Source: Neobacillus sp. PS2-9
GTDB taxonomy: Bacteria; Bacillota; Bacilli; Bacillales; Cytobacillaceae
Reading direction: 5' to 3'
DNA: 64,000 bases
NCBI RefSeq assembly: GCF_030915525.1
Contig: NZ_CP133269.1
Coordinates: 2,577,001 to 2,641,000, forward strand
Positions 46,106 through 54,030 of the stretch are shown piece after piece. The first letter of the stretch is position 1. Each line of letters begins with the position of its first letter. The position numbers were made by a program, and so were the translations under genes. The notes beneath the pieces were generated by a model, which searched no databases, was not told the DNA's origin, and saw only the letters and a program-made list of their open reading frames with translations.

Positions 46106-46819
46106 ATGACAAACAAATACCTAACTATCTATAACAATATTGTGGAGCAAATTAAAAGTGGGGAAATCCCGCCTCAGACGCTTCTACCCTCAGAAAACGA
46201 ATTAAAGGACCAATTCGATACATCGAGGGAAACCATTCGGAAAGCGTTAAACCTGCTCTCGCAAAACGGATATATCCAAAAAGTTAGAGGTAAAGGTTCA
46301 ATTGTCATAGACATTAGCAAATTTGATTTTCCTGTTTCAGGATTGGTAAGCTTTAAAGAACTTGCCAATAAAATGGGGAGCAAACCAAAAACGATAGTGA
46401 ATGAGCTTTCGTTAATGAAACCCGATGGATTCATTAGACAGCAGCTGCAATTAGGAAGTAAAGAACAGGTTTGGAAGGTCGTACGTACAAGGGAAATGAA
46501 TGGGGAAAAGATTATTTTAGATAAGGATTTCATAAATAAAAAGTTTGTCCCTCATTTAACGGAAGAGATTTGTGCCGACTCGATCTATCAGTATATTGAA
46601 AACAAATTAGAGCTAACAATAAGCTTTGCTAAAAAAGAAATTGTCGTAGTGGAGCCTACGATCGAAGACCGGACCCTTTTAGACTTAGATGGCTTTCATA
46701 ATGTGGTTGTTATCAAAAACTATGTTTATTTAGATGATGCTACCCTTTTCCAATTTACAGAATCAAGACATAGACCTGATAAATTTCGTTTTGTGGATTT
46801 TGCACGGAGAACACATTAA
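46106..46819 (+). CDS. treR: Trehalose operon repressor, GntR family
   Basis: A 237-residue repressor. The N-terminal winged helix-turn-helix (about 1-70) reads LPSENELKDQFDTSRETIRK then GYIQKVRGKGSIVI; the C-terminal UTRA effector domain (from about 85) binds trehalose 6-phosphate. It represses the operon by binding the TTGTATATACAA operators upstream of treP. ATG 46106 follows GGAG; an in-frame ATG six codons earlier overlaps the treA stop. Autoregulated as the last gene of the operon. Confidence 0.94.
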   Translation: MTNKYLTIYNNIVEQIKSGEIPPQTLLPSENELKDQFDTSRETIRKALNLLSQNGYIQKVRGKGSIVIDISKFDFPVSGLVSFKELANKMGSKPKTIVNELSLMKPDGFIRQQLQLGSKEQVWKVVRTREMNGEKIILDKDFINKKFVPHLTEEICADSIYQYIENKLELTISFAKKEIVVVEPTIEDRTLLDLDGFHNVVVIKNYVYLDDATLFQFTESRHRPDKFRFVDFARRTH

Positions 46820-46842
46820 TACCAATCCCATATTAAATAAAC

Positions 46843-46875
46843 AAGGAGACCACCTTAGAGGATGTGTCTCCTTTT
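46843..46875 (+). terminator. Terminator of the tre operon
   Basis: AAGGAGAC at 46843-46850 pairs with GTCTCCTT at 46866-46873, with TTT following. Confidence 0.85.
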
Positions 46876-46896
46876 TCAATTCAAGAATTTGAAACT

Positions 46897-47724
46897 TTAA
46901 ACTGATACATAATCCTTTAAGGCAAATTGTAGGGTCCCTTTGTATTCAGCCACATGTTCAATACTTATTCCTAACTGAATCATCACCTTTACATTTTCTG
47001 CACGCAAGCCTGTTAGAACCGACTTACAACCCATCATGAATATACCATTTATTATTTTATTTAAATAATTGATGACATCCTCTTCCATATGGGCCACTCC
47101 AGAAAAATCAATAATTAAGGTTTGAATATGTGAATTTTCGATACTTGATAGCACTTTATCTTCAATTGTGGTCATTCTAACTATGTCGATGTTACCAATT
47201 AAAGGAAGTATACAAACCTCTTTGGAAATGGGGATAATTGGAACAGATAGATTTTCCACCAATTTTCTTTGTGTTTCAAGAAGCTCATCCTTATATTTGG
47301 TGTAACTGATAAAAAAGTAGTTTAGGAATTGATCAATAAGCTGATTTATATTTTTTTCAAGGGTGAAAAAATCCTCACGACTACTATTAAAATTTGTCTT
47401 TAATTCATAGTTGTATAGAAAATCCCATAATGTTCTTCTAATAGCTTGAACCCACTCTAGCTTAAAAGCAATCGTTAAGGAGTACTTTGCCCAGGAAACA
47501 CCTTCTTGTTTTGCGAATAAAATTAATTCATGCTCACGCTCTTCAACAACATACATAACTAGTTTATGCGCATTGTTTAATAGATTAATATTGCCTATTG
47601 TATGTATTTCTTCTATTTTATCTTTTACATTTATAGCTTCAGCTAATAAATTTTCTTCAAAAAGGGCTCTATTTGAAACTAAAAAATCTTTAATGCTACT
47701 ATTATCTATTATTTTCAGTTCCAA
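46897..47724 (-). CDS. RsbR-family protein with C-terminal STAS domain
   Basis: A 275-residue cytoplasmic protein. The first ~150 residues are an all-helical sensor-like domain (non-haem-globin type of RsbR proteins probable), and residues about 160-275 are a STAS domain: VPIIPISKEVCILPLIGNID, TLIIDFSGVAHMEEDVINYL and GCKSVLTGLRAENVKVM. RsbR proteins form stressosomes that release RsbT toward sigma-B. The usual phosphorylatable Thr is replaced around DFSGV (Ser is present). It starts with TTG 3 bp after the upstream kinase gene, so the two form an operon, an unusual pairing. Role in stress or sporulation is inference. Confidence 0.82.
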   Translation of the reverse strand: MELKIIDNSSIKDFLVSNRALFEENLLAEAINVKDKIEEIHTIGNINLLNNAHKLVMYVVEEREHELILFAKQEGVSWAKYSLTIAFKLEWVQAIRRTLWDFLYNYELKTNFNSSREDFFTLEKNINQLIDQFLNYFFISYTKYKDELLETQRKLVENLSVPIIPISKEVCILPLIGNIDIVRMTTIEDKVLSSIENSHIQTLIIDFSGVAHMEEDVINYLNKIINGIFMMGCKSVLTGLRAENVKVMIQLGISIEHVAEYKGTLQFALKDYVSV

Positions 47725-47727
47725 CCT

Positions 47728-48438
47728 CTACACCCCTCTTTTTGGTGGTACATAATGCTTTGGTAATCGTATTGTGAATTTTGTTCCTCTATTTTCTTTG
47801 CTGTCCACAATCACTTTCCCACCGTGTTGATAAACAACAGAAAAAACTTGAGTTAGGCCCATTCCTGTACCATGATCTTTAGTGGTGTAAAAGGGTGTAC
47901 CCAGTAAGGTTAACTTATCTTTGGGTATGCCGACACCCGTGTCCTCAATCGTAACAACTAACTGGTCCGCAGCTACATAATGACAAATGATTAAAGTCCC
48001 TTTTGATTCCATTGATTCAAAAGCATTTTTAATTAAGTTAAAGAATGCCTTTTTAAATTGATTTTTTTTACCATGAACCATTATTTCAGTGTCTTTAAAC
48101 TTAGTAACAATCTCTACATTGTATAATTGGTCTTGAAACAAATTCAGGATCGCCTCTAACTCAACCACTACAGAAAAAGATTGCATCTCCTCTTCTTCTT
48201 GATCTGGTTTTGACACATGAAGTAGATTATTCAAGGTAGTTAATGCATTTTCTAATTCAGATTGAGCGATATGTATGTAGTCTGGTTTATTATCATGTTC
48301 AAGGAGTTGTAAAAATCCCTTTACCGCTGTTAGCGGATTTCGTACTTCATGAGCAATTCCAGCAGCAATTTGACCTACTGATGCCAATTGACTTAAATGG
48401 TTTTCACTCATAACTTGTTCGTGAATCTTTTCTTTCAC
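47728..48438 (-). CDS. Soluble sporulation-type histidine kinase (no sensor domain)
   Basis: A 236-residue kinase. It starts almost directly with the phosphoacceptor domain, SQLASVGQIAAGIAHEVRNP, whose HEVRNPLTAVKGFLQLL is the H-box type of the KinA-KinE sporulation kinases, followed by N-box FFNLIKNAFESM, G1 VVTIEDTGVGIPKD and GTGMGLTQVFSVVYQHGG. There is no membrane segment or PAS domain, so its signal must come from another protein, plausibly the RsbR-like STAS protein encoded next. I chose GTG 48438 after AAGGGG; the frame opens 13 codons earlier. Likely feeds Spo0F, by H-box type only. Confidence 0.85.
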   Translation of the reverse strand: MKEKIHEQVMSENHLSQLASVGQIAAGIAHEVRNPLTAVKGFLQLLEHDNKPDYIHIAQSELENALTTLNNLLHVSKPDQEEEEMQSFSVVVELEAILNLFQDQLYNVEIVTKFKDTEIMVHGKKNQFKKAFFNLIKNAFESMESKGTLIICHYVAADQLVVTIEDTGVGIPKDKLTLLGTPFYTTKDHGTGMGLTQVFSVVYQHGGKVIVDSKENRGTKFTIRLPKHYVPPKRGV

Positions 48439-48664
48439 AGTCGTACTACCCCTTCTAATTAATTTTAAAGTGCCCAATCTCCTTCCGTATTGTCCAGTTC
48501 CCCCTCCTTAATTACAAACATTACCAAATTATTCTGAATATTGGTAGAATATAATTACCTATAAAAATTACTATTATTGGAAATTATTCCGATACCCTTA
48601 GATTTTTGTGGGTATTTAGCCTAATCTGCTACAATTAAGCTATTAATTGATGAGGTGAATTTAA

Positions 48665-49342
48665 ATGTGTGGACGATTCACATTAACTGTAAATATTGAG
48701 GAGATTATTGATCGTTTTATGATTCAATCCTTCTTAGATGAAGAAGAGTTTTTTCCTACATACAATATTGCCCCTTCACAGCTTGTATTATCAGTAATCA
48801 ATGATGGTAAAGTGAATAGGATGGGTTATTTAAAGTGGGGCTTGATACCTCCATGGGCAAAGGATGCAACTATTGGCCATAAAATGATTAACGCCCGCGC
48901 GGAGAATTTAAATGAAAAGCCCAGCTTCCGAAATGCCTTTAAGAAAAAGCGCTGTTTAGTAATTGCTGATAGCTTTTATGAATGGAAAAGGAATGAAGAT
49001 AAAACAAAAACACCGATGCGAATCAAACTAAAGTCAAATGAATTATTTGCAATGGCAGGAATATGGGAAGGCTGGAAGTCGCCAGGTGGTCAAACGATCC
49101 ATACTTGTTCGGTCATTACTACAAAACCAAATGAACTAATGAAGGATATTCATGATCGAATGCCCGTTATATTGAAACCGGAGGATGAGAAAATCTGGCT
49201 GGACACATCGATTACAGACCCACATTTTTTAAATCAATTCCTTGTTCCACTGAATGAGAGTTTAATGGAGTCATACGAGGTTTCATCGTTGGTCAACTCG
49301 CCCAAAAATAATACGATTGAGCTTATTCAAGAGATTTGTTAG
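48665..49342 (+). CDS. SRAP-domain abasic-site processing protein (YedK/HMCES-like)
   Basis: A 225-residue protein of the SOS-response-associated peptidase family. Cys2 of MCGRFTLT is the residue that cross-links to abasic sites in single-stranded DNA after Met removal. Other conserved residues are in FFPTYNIAPSQLV (Asn), LKWGLIPPWAK, NARAENLNEKPSFR (Glu) and the catalytic His of VITTKPNELMKDIHDRMPVI. All are present, so it should be active. Start ATG follows GAGGTGA. Stands alone with a terminator. Confidence 0.92.
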   Translation: MCGRFTLTVNIEEIIDRFMIQSFLDEEEFFPTYNIAPSQLVLSVINDGKVNRMGYLKWGLIPPWAKDATIGHKMINARAENLNEKPSFRNAFKKKRCLVIADSFYEWKRNEDKTKTPMRIKLKSNELFAMAGIWEGWKSPGGQTIHTCSVITTKPNELMKDIHDRMPVILKPEDEKIWLDTSITDPHFLNQFLVPLNESLMESYEVSSLVNSPKNNTIELIQEIC

Positions 49343-49444
49343 CGCCCTTTTTAAAAAAAATTTTTTTCAAATGGACATGTTCACTACATGCACGTACAAG
49401 CATGAACATATGCTGTATTAACCCATAAAAGTTTTCCTTCATTT

Positions 49445-49474
49445 GAAAGTGGTTTACCCCCACTTTCTTTTTTT
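49445..49474 (+). terminator. Terminator of the SRAP gene
   Basis: GAAAGTGG at 49445-49452 pairs with CCACTTTC at 49460-49467, followed by TTTTTTT. The 419-base stretch 49343-49761 otherwise holds MITE copy 5 and a possible inverted repeat CATGTTCA/TGAACATATG near 49376-49413. Confidence 0.85.
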
Positions 49475-49550
49475 ATGGAACTTTATCACGTTCTGATACT
49501 CCCTTCCAACGAATATATTTAAAAAACAATATGTCATCTACTTTTCTAAA

Positions 49551-49733
49551 GGCTGCGTTAAGGAACTATGTTGATTTTTATCCCCTGTTGATTGGAGCGG
49601 AAGGCTCGAAGACTCCTGTGGGAGTACGGTTCAGGGGAGACCCCGCAGGCGCTTGCGCCGAGGAGGCTCGCCGAAACGCCCACGGAAAGCGAAGAGCCTG
49701 GAGCGGAAATCAACAGGCAGTTTTAATAGAGCC
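49551..49733 (+). mobile_element. MITE-like element, copy 5
   Basis: A 183-bp copy from GGCTGCGTTAAGG to TTTTAATAGAGCC with the common internal hairpins. It is flanked by a perfect 8-bp target duplication TTTCTAAA at 49543-49550 and 49734-49741. Its right end is 28 bp before the start codon of the first GerP-like gene. Confidence 0.88.
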
Positions 49734-49761
49734 TTTCTAAAACGAACCTTAGGAGGTAAGG

Positions 49762-49992
49762 ATGTTTTTTATCCCAACAAAAATCAACATTGGTGATTTG
49801 AAGATAAACAGTGTTGATCACACAAGTCCTATTTCATTAGGGTCAACCTTCCATATCGGTAATAATGTTGCTGGAAAAAAGAATCAAGGTTTTGGCCAGC
49901 AAAGTGCAGACCTCTCTATAACAGCCATCCCCATCCACATGATTTTAGATGATGATTGTAGTGACTCACCTTCTGTAAAAAATGATAAATAA
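49762..49992 (+). CDS. GerP-like small spore protein 1
   Basis: A 76-residue protein, INIGDLKINSVDHTSPISLG then STFHIGNNVAGKKNQGFGQQ, and a C-terminus DDDCSDSPSVKND. The pattern NIG-hydrophobic-NS..SPIS-GSTFHIG resembles GerPA/PB/PF proteins, which are made late in the mother cell and aid germinant passage. Three paralogues follow one another in this operon. TTAGGAGG precedes the ATG closely. MITE copy 5 ends 28 bp upstream, so the promoter lies in or beyond the MITE. Family call from pattern only. Confidence 0.65.
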   Translation: MFFIPTKINIGDLKINSVDHTSPISLGSTFHIGNNVAGKKNQGFGQQSADLSITAIPIHMILDDDCSDSPSVKNDK

Positions 49993-50046
49993 CTTTTGCA
50001 TCTACAACCATGGATATAACAGAAATTATGCATAGGAGTGATTTCA

Positions 50047-50280
50047 TTGAACATTGCACCAATGGCGATTACCTTTTTAGGCTTTAAGGTCAATACTGTA
50101 GATAATGGGTCCTTTGTAAACCTAGGACCCTACCAGCTTATCGATCAGTTTCAAACTTATAAACGAAACCAAGGCGTTGGAGAACAAAATGGAGACCTCT
50201 CTCCTGTATATATTCCAATTTCTTGGGTAGTAGACCCTGATGTTACAGATAGTAATTCAGTTAAGAACAGCATTATTTAA
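50047..50280 (+). CDS. GerP-like small spore protein 2
   Basis: A 77-residue protein. It reads AITFLGFKVNTVDNGSFVNL, then GPYQLIDQFQTYKRNQGVGE and QNGDLSPVYIPISWVVDPD, ending DSNSVKNSII. About half its residues match protein 3, including the KRNQG-GEQNGD core that corresponds to KKNQGFGQQSAD in protein 1. I chose the TTG at 50047 after AGGAG at normal spacing; an in-frame GTG at 50038 lies on top of that site. It follows protein 1 by 54 bp without a terminator. Confidence 0.65.
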   Translation: MNIAPMAITFLGFKVNTVDNGSFVNLGPYQLIDQFQTYKRNQGVGEQNGDLSPVYIPISWVVDPDVTDSNSVKNSII

Positions 50281-50309
50281 AGGCTACAGCACTCGAAGGG
50301 GTGAACGAA

Positions 50310-50543
50310 ATGATTTTTGCACCGATGATAGTGAATGTTGGAGGGTTAAAAGTTAACGTATTGGATCATGGCTCCCTGCTTAACACAGGCCCAACACAGT
50401 TCATAGACCATTTCATCTCCTACAAACGAAATCAAGGATATGGAGAACAGAATGGAGATTTTGTCCCGATGATCATCCCTATCTCCTACATCCAAGACTC
50501 AGACTTAAACGATAGCAATGCTGCCAAAAATAGTATTATTTAA
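50310..50543 (+). CDS. GerP-like small spore protein 3
   Basis: A 77-residue paralogue of protein 2: IVNVGGLKVNVLDHGSLLNT, then HFISYKRNQGYGEQNGDF, ending NDSNAAKNSII. The ATG at 50310 follows GAAGGGG with proper spacing. The three genes have no terminator between them. The C-terminal SN..KNSII in proteins 2 and 3 recalls the conserved tails of GerPF-like proteins. No separate function can be given to each copy. Confidence 0.65.
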   Translation: MIFAPMIVNVGGLKVNVLDHGSLLNTGPTQFIDHFISYKRNQGYGEQNGDFVPMIIPISYIQDSDLNDSNAAKNSII

Positions 50544-50740
50544 AAATTGATTCAACCATCTCTTCAGTGTAAATAATCCTACCTTCATAAGAAAAATGTA
50601 ATAGAATGTTCACTAATTGTGCGATGTTTCACTGCTATACCACATCTATTTACCATATAATTGAACTAAAGTTACTTTCCGTATTTATTGTTATAAATGT
50701 AAATACATGTATTAAACTACTAAATTTGGATGTGGGTATT

Positions 50741-50911
50741 ATGCTAGTGAAGGAACTGACTTTTAGTGAATTAAAAGCTGCCATCGAGGTTCTTCGTAAA
50801 GAAATGATTCATTGCGGGCTAAATAATGGTCTTACAAATGAAAGAACCGTTCAAATCAGCCAAATATTAGATAGCCATATTTCCCAATACTATTCCTTAA
50901 AAAATCAATAA
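50741..50911 (+). CDS. Spo0E-like aspartyl-phosphate phosphatase
   Basis: A 56-residue protein of the Spo0E family, typical length. Two helices are visible with the signature ISQILDSHISQYY (family SQxLD), preceded by LKAAIEVLRKEMIHCGLNNG. Spo0E, YnzD and YisI dephosphorylate Spo0A~P and so delay sporulation. The ATG at 50741 follows GTGGG; the frame opens much earlier but that part has no ribosome site and is not conserved. A terminator follows. Confidence 0.85.
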   Translation: MLVKELTFSELKAAIEVLRKEMIHCGLNNGLTNERTVQISQILDSHISQYYSLKNQ

Positions 50912-50916
50912 TGATC

Positions 50917-50948
50917 AGGAGGACTTCATATTAAAAGTCCTCCTTTTT
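50917..50948 (+). terminator. Terminator of the Spo0E-like gene
   Basis: AGGAGGACTT at 50917-50926 pairs with AAGTCCTCCT, followed by TTTT. Confidence 0.86.
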
Positions 50949-50999
50949 CTGTTTTAAGCTATAATTTATTATAGATGAATTGGAGAAAGGAGAATCAAA

Positions 51000-51623
51000 A
51001 TGGATCAGATCACAACTAAATTTCGCAATATTCCCACTACATGTATTTCCGATGCGATGGACGGATTAAATAACCTGCATCCTTCCATCAAACCACTAAA
51101 GGAAGAATACAAGCTTGTAGGGAGAGCATTGACAGTCAAAATTCCTGTCGGAGATAATCTTGCAGTCCTAAAAGCCATATACGAAGCAAAACAAGGTGAT
51201 GTTTTAGTCATTGATGCAAAAGGCGATCAATATCGAGCCATTGCTGGAGACTTTGTTGTTGGAATGGCTCAAACACTTGGTATTAGTGGATTTGTTGTTG
51301 ACGGGGTTATTCGTGACATTGTCGGAATAAAAGAATTGAATATTCCTGTCTTTTGTAAGGGAACGACTGTTGCTGCAAGTGGCAAAGCCGGAGTTGGTGA
51401 AGTGAATGTTCCAATTTCCTGCGGAAGTACTGCTATCCTTCCCGGGGATTTAATTGTTGGGGATGCAGACGGTGTCGTAGTTATTCCACAAGCCAATGAG
51501 CAAGAGATATTAGTGAGATCACTCGAAAAATGGAGAAAAGACCAACAAAGAGAAGAACAAATTTCTGGAAATCCAGAAGCAATTCGGAAACATTTGGCTG
51601 AATTGATTGGTAAAGTAAAATAA
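51000..51623 (+). CDS. RraA-like / HMG aldolase family protein
   Basis: A 207-residue member of the RraA/4-hydroxy-4-methyl-2-oxoglutarate aldolase family. The metal- and substrate-binding features are TTCISDAMDGLNN near the start, GDVLVIDAKGDQYRAIAGD, GFVVDGVIRDIVGI with the conserved Arg-Asp pair, and GDLIVGDADGVVVIPQ. Bacterial members without the RNase E partner are usually aldolases or oxaloacetate decarboxylases. AAAGGAG precedes the ATG. Single gene. Confidence 0.88.
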   Translation: MDQITTKFRNIPTTCISDAMDGLNNLHPSIKPLKEEYKLVGRALTVKIPVGDNLAVLKAIYEAKQGDVLVIDAKGDQYRAIAGDFVVGMAQTLGISGFVVDGVIRDIVGIKELNIPVFCKGTTVAASGKAGVGEVNVPISCGSTAILPGDLIVGDADGVVVIPQANEQEILVRSLEKWRKDQQREEQISGNPEAIRKHLAELIGKVK

Positions 51624-51630
51624 TTGGAGT

Positions 51631-51664
51631 CCCCCCTATATGAGATAAGGGGGGTTTTTATTTA
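51631..51664 (+). terminator. Terminator of the RraA-like gene
   Basis: CCCCCCT pairs with AAGGGGGG around ATATGAG, followed by TTTTTATTT. Confidence 0.9.
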
Positions 51665-51673
51665 GGATTCTGC

Positions 51674-52279
51674 TCATGAACCAAGATTAATTTGTACTCC
51701 ATTTGGATCAATAAGTTCATTTTTATTAACAATAGATAGCTTTACTTCTTTCAACATCACAGGTTCTTCTATTGTATTTTGTATTTCAAGTACTTTTTTT
51801 CCAAAAAGCATCTCCAAGTCCTCCCCCAATCCCTCAATGGGCGTAGAGATGACCATTTTATCAATTTCTGCTTTCTTTCCATCTCCATCTACTGCATCCA
51901 AATGTGTTTGTAGTTCAATCAAAAATTGATACGGTGTGGTTATGAAGGTTCTTCTTTCTCCTAATTCCACTTTCCAGTTCAAAATGTTAGCATTTTCACA
52001 TATTTTGCTTTTCTCTTCATTTGTCACGAGGAACCCGATATGATCAAACATTACACGTTTTCCAAAACCAAAGGTTATATTTACATTCCCTTTCTTCATT
52101 TCAATGATACGAAATATGATTCCTTGATCCCTGAATTCATCCCAGGATAAAGGAGGATTAAAGGTTTGAAAACCTCCTTTATATTTCCCTAACCGTTGAT
52201 TTATCCGAAAACCCTGGTCATGATAAAAGTTCTCCATTTCCTCTAGATATGGTGTCCAAAAATGGTAATGAAAAAGCAC
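51674..52279 (-). CDS. VOC-superfamily-like protein, function unknown
   Basis: A 201-residue protein. FDHIGFLVTNEEKSKICENA and RRTFITTPYQFLIELQTHL resemble a glyoxalase/VOC half, and LFHYHFWTPYLEEMENFYH at the start gives a second His-rich half. No metal-ligand set can be proved. I chose the GTG at 52279 because AGGGGTGAGGA precedes it; the open frame begins seven codons earlier with TTG. Isolated. Confidence 0.6.
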   Translation of the reverse strand: MLFHYHFWTPYLEEMENFYHDQGFRINQRLGKYKGGFQTFNPPLSWDEFRDQGIIFRIIEMKKGNVNITFGFGKRVMFDHIGFLVTNEEKSKICENANILNWKVELGERRTFITTPYQFLIELQTHLDAVDGDGKKAEIDKMVISTPIEGLGEDLEMLFGKKVLEIQNTIEEPVMLKEVKLSIVNKNELIDPNGVQINLGS

Positions 52280-52365
52280 GGTCCTCACCCCTTGCCGCAA
52301 AAAAATTATTTTCTATATATGTATTACTTTAACATATTAGAAAATAATTATTCTCTCTTATAAGA

Positions 52366-52611
52366 TTACCTGTTTACTAAAGGACCTTCTTTTTTTCCCT
52401 TTGTATCCCACCACTCACGAACCTCAAATATACCAATTACTTCATTTTTCCCCTTTTCAAATACTTCTACATTTTCGTTAGTAGAATAAGAAAAAATATA
52501 ATGGGTTGGTGTCTCATTTAAAACCCTGAAAGAACTAATTTCTCCATCCTGCATTTCAACCATATAGACTTTCCCACACTGAACCACATCCGTTGACGCT
52601 AAATTTTTCAT
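52366..52611 (-). CDS. Small hypothetical protein
   Basis: An 81-residue soluble protein with no recognised family. It seems to be a small beta-rich domain: VYMVEMQDGEISSFRVLNE and THYIFSYSTNENVEVFEK. AGGTG before the ATG supports the start. Flanked by short gaps on both sides, with no operon. Confidence 0.6.
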   Translation of the reverse strand: MKNLASTDVVQCGKVYMVEMQDGEISSFRVLNETPTHYIFSYSTNENVEVFEKGKNEVIGIFEVREWWDTKGKKEGPLVNR

Positions 52612-52734
52612 TATAACATCACCTCATATATACTATATTTTCAATTTAACAGATTTATGGATACTAAAAGTGTAGGAATTTTGAATAATTAACGAATATG
52701 GACAGGGTTAAAATCATAGGGTTACTAAAAAAAA

Positions 52735-52758
52735 GGAAGCAGTCATTTTTCTGCTTCC
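52735..52758 (-). terminator. Terminator of the four-helix membrane protein gene
   Basis: GGAAGCAG at 52735-52742 pairs with CTGCTTCC at 52751-52758; minus strand then T-rich. Confidence 0.85.
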
Positions 52759-52759
52759 T

Positions 52760-53242
52760 CTAGTTATTGCGCGAACTCTTTTTTATTAGATTATAACCGA
52801 TTGAGATCATCACACTTATAATCATACCCAAGCAAAAAGTGATCCAATTAAAATAAAACGTATTGGTATATTGATTATACCAGCCAAAACGGTAGATTCT
52901 CGATTCTGGACTCTCTGGCCCTCCTCCAAGTAAGATAACCAAATTCTGAATATATCTAACTTCCAAGAAGATGAGTACAACAAATACAACTGCCATACAC
53001 ACAAGAAACGTAAGCCGATTTTTCACACTTACTCCGTTTATCGCTTTATAGACCCATCTGCTTAGATAATAAAGAAATATAAGGTATATTGGTACGGTTG
53101 GCATGGTAAACAGAATGGCAAAATTACCATTTCCGGAATATTGTGAGGGATTCATCGTACTCCCAGCGATTAAAGCAAAACCAATGAGACTTAAAACCAT
53201 AAAAATAAAACAAATAATCATAAGTTTCTTTCTCTGGTTCAT
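52760..53242 (-). CDS. Four-helix membrane protein, unknown
   Basis: A 160-residue protein with four predicted helices (MIICFIFMVLSLIGFALIAG, FTMPTVPIYLIFLYYL, LTFLVCMAVVFVVLIFLEV, FNWITFCLGMIISVMISIGY). A conserved-looking loop between helices 3 and 4 (GGGPESPESRIYRFGWY) might be extracellular. No family recognised. Start ATG 53242; own terminator. Confidence 0.6.
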   Translation of the reverse strand: MNQRKKLMIICFIFMVLSLIGFALIAGSTMNPSQYSGNGNFAILFTMPTVPIYLIFLYYLSRWVYKAINGVSVKNRLTFLVCMAVVFVVLIFLEVRYIQNLVILLGGGPESPESRIYRFGWYNQYTNTFYFNWITFCLGMIISVMISIGYNLIKKSSRNN

Positions 53243-53285
53243 ATTAGCCTCCCCACATACTTTACTATTCTATTTTATGCAGATC

Positions 53286-53723
53286 TTAAACCGTATAATA
53301 ATAAAAATAATTCGTTTCCTTCACAAAACCTATTTTTTCATAAAGTCTTTGAGCGTTAATGTTTTCCTTGCCTGTTTCGAGTAATACTCCTTTTGCCCCA
53401 GATTCTTTTGTGAAATGAAGGGCTGTGTTGATTAGATTTTCCCCCACACCTTTGCCGCGTGCTTGTTTTTTTACATACAAATCATTGAGTACCCAAGAGC
53501 GCTTCATGCTGACAGATGAAAAAGACGGATAAAGCTGAACAAATCCAAGTGCCTCATTGTCTTCAAGAGCGACGAAGATAACCGACTCCTCATTAACTAT
53601 TCTTTCTTTCAAAAACTCTTTCGCTGCAGTAAGGTCTGATGCTTGTTCGTAAAACACTCGATACAAATCAAATAGTTCGGTTACGACTTCTAGTTCATCT
53701 ATTGTAGCCTTTTGAATTAACAT
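53286..53723 (-). CDS. GNAT-family N-acetyltransferase
   Basis: A 145-residue acetyltransferase. The acetyl-CoA-binding motif A is ARGKGVGENLINTALHFTK near residue 85, preceded by beta-strand WVLNDLYVKKQ and followed by GVLLETGKENINAQRLYEKI, where the Asn and Tyr of motif B are present. Substrate unknown; the overall pattern is of amine or protein N-acetylating enzymes. GGGGGAAA precedes the ATG. Confidence 0.88.
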   Translation of the reverse strand: MLIQKATIDELEVVTELFDLYRVFYEQASDLTAAKEFLKERIVNEESVIFVALEDNEALGFVQLYPSFSSVSMKRSWVLNDLYVKKQARGKGVGENLINTALHFTKESGAKGVLLETGKENINAQRLYEKIGFVKETNYFYYYTV

Positions 53724-53854
53724 TTTTATTTCCCCCTATATTTACCAGAATAGTTCTATATTAATTGTAATTATCAGAAAATGCTAGTCTACGAAATAGG
53801 GATTATCATTATTTTATTTCAGTTAACCATTTACACAAATTTGTAATTAATAAG

Positions 53855-53882
53855 AAAAAGCCCTGATTGAACAAGGCTTTTT
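53855..53882 (-). terminator. Terminator of the Gly/Met/His-rich protein gene
   Basis: AAAAAGCC pairs with GGCTTTTT. Also T-rich on plus. The 300 bases 53724-54030 otherwise hold no gene. Confidence 0.78.
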
Positions 53883-54030
53883 CATTTTTGTTTAAGGGCA
53901 TACTTAATTCTATATTTCTAAACAATTTAAGATAAGCATTTTATATTTTATTTATAGCCTAAAAAAACATCATTCATTGATTAATGGTGGTTCGTCACAA
54001 GCCTCCATATCAATCATTAACTGGAGAACT

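Noticed and set aside
49531..49740. 69-codon frame before the GerP-like genes, and similar frames in the other MITE copies
   Set aside because: They lie inside MITEs and are fixed only by the repeat, differing in frame and stop between copies.
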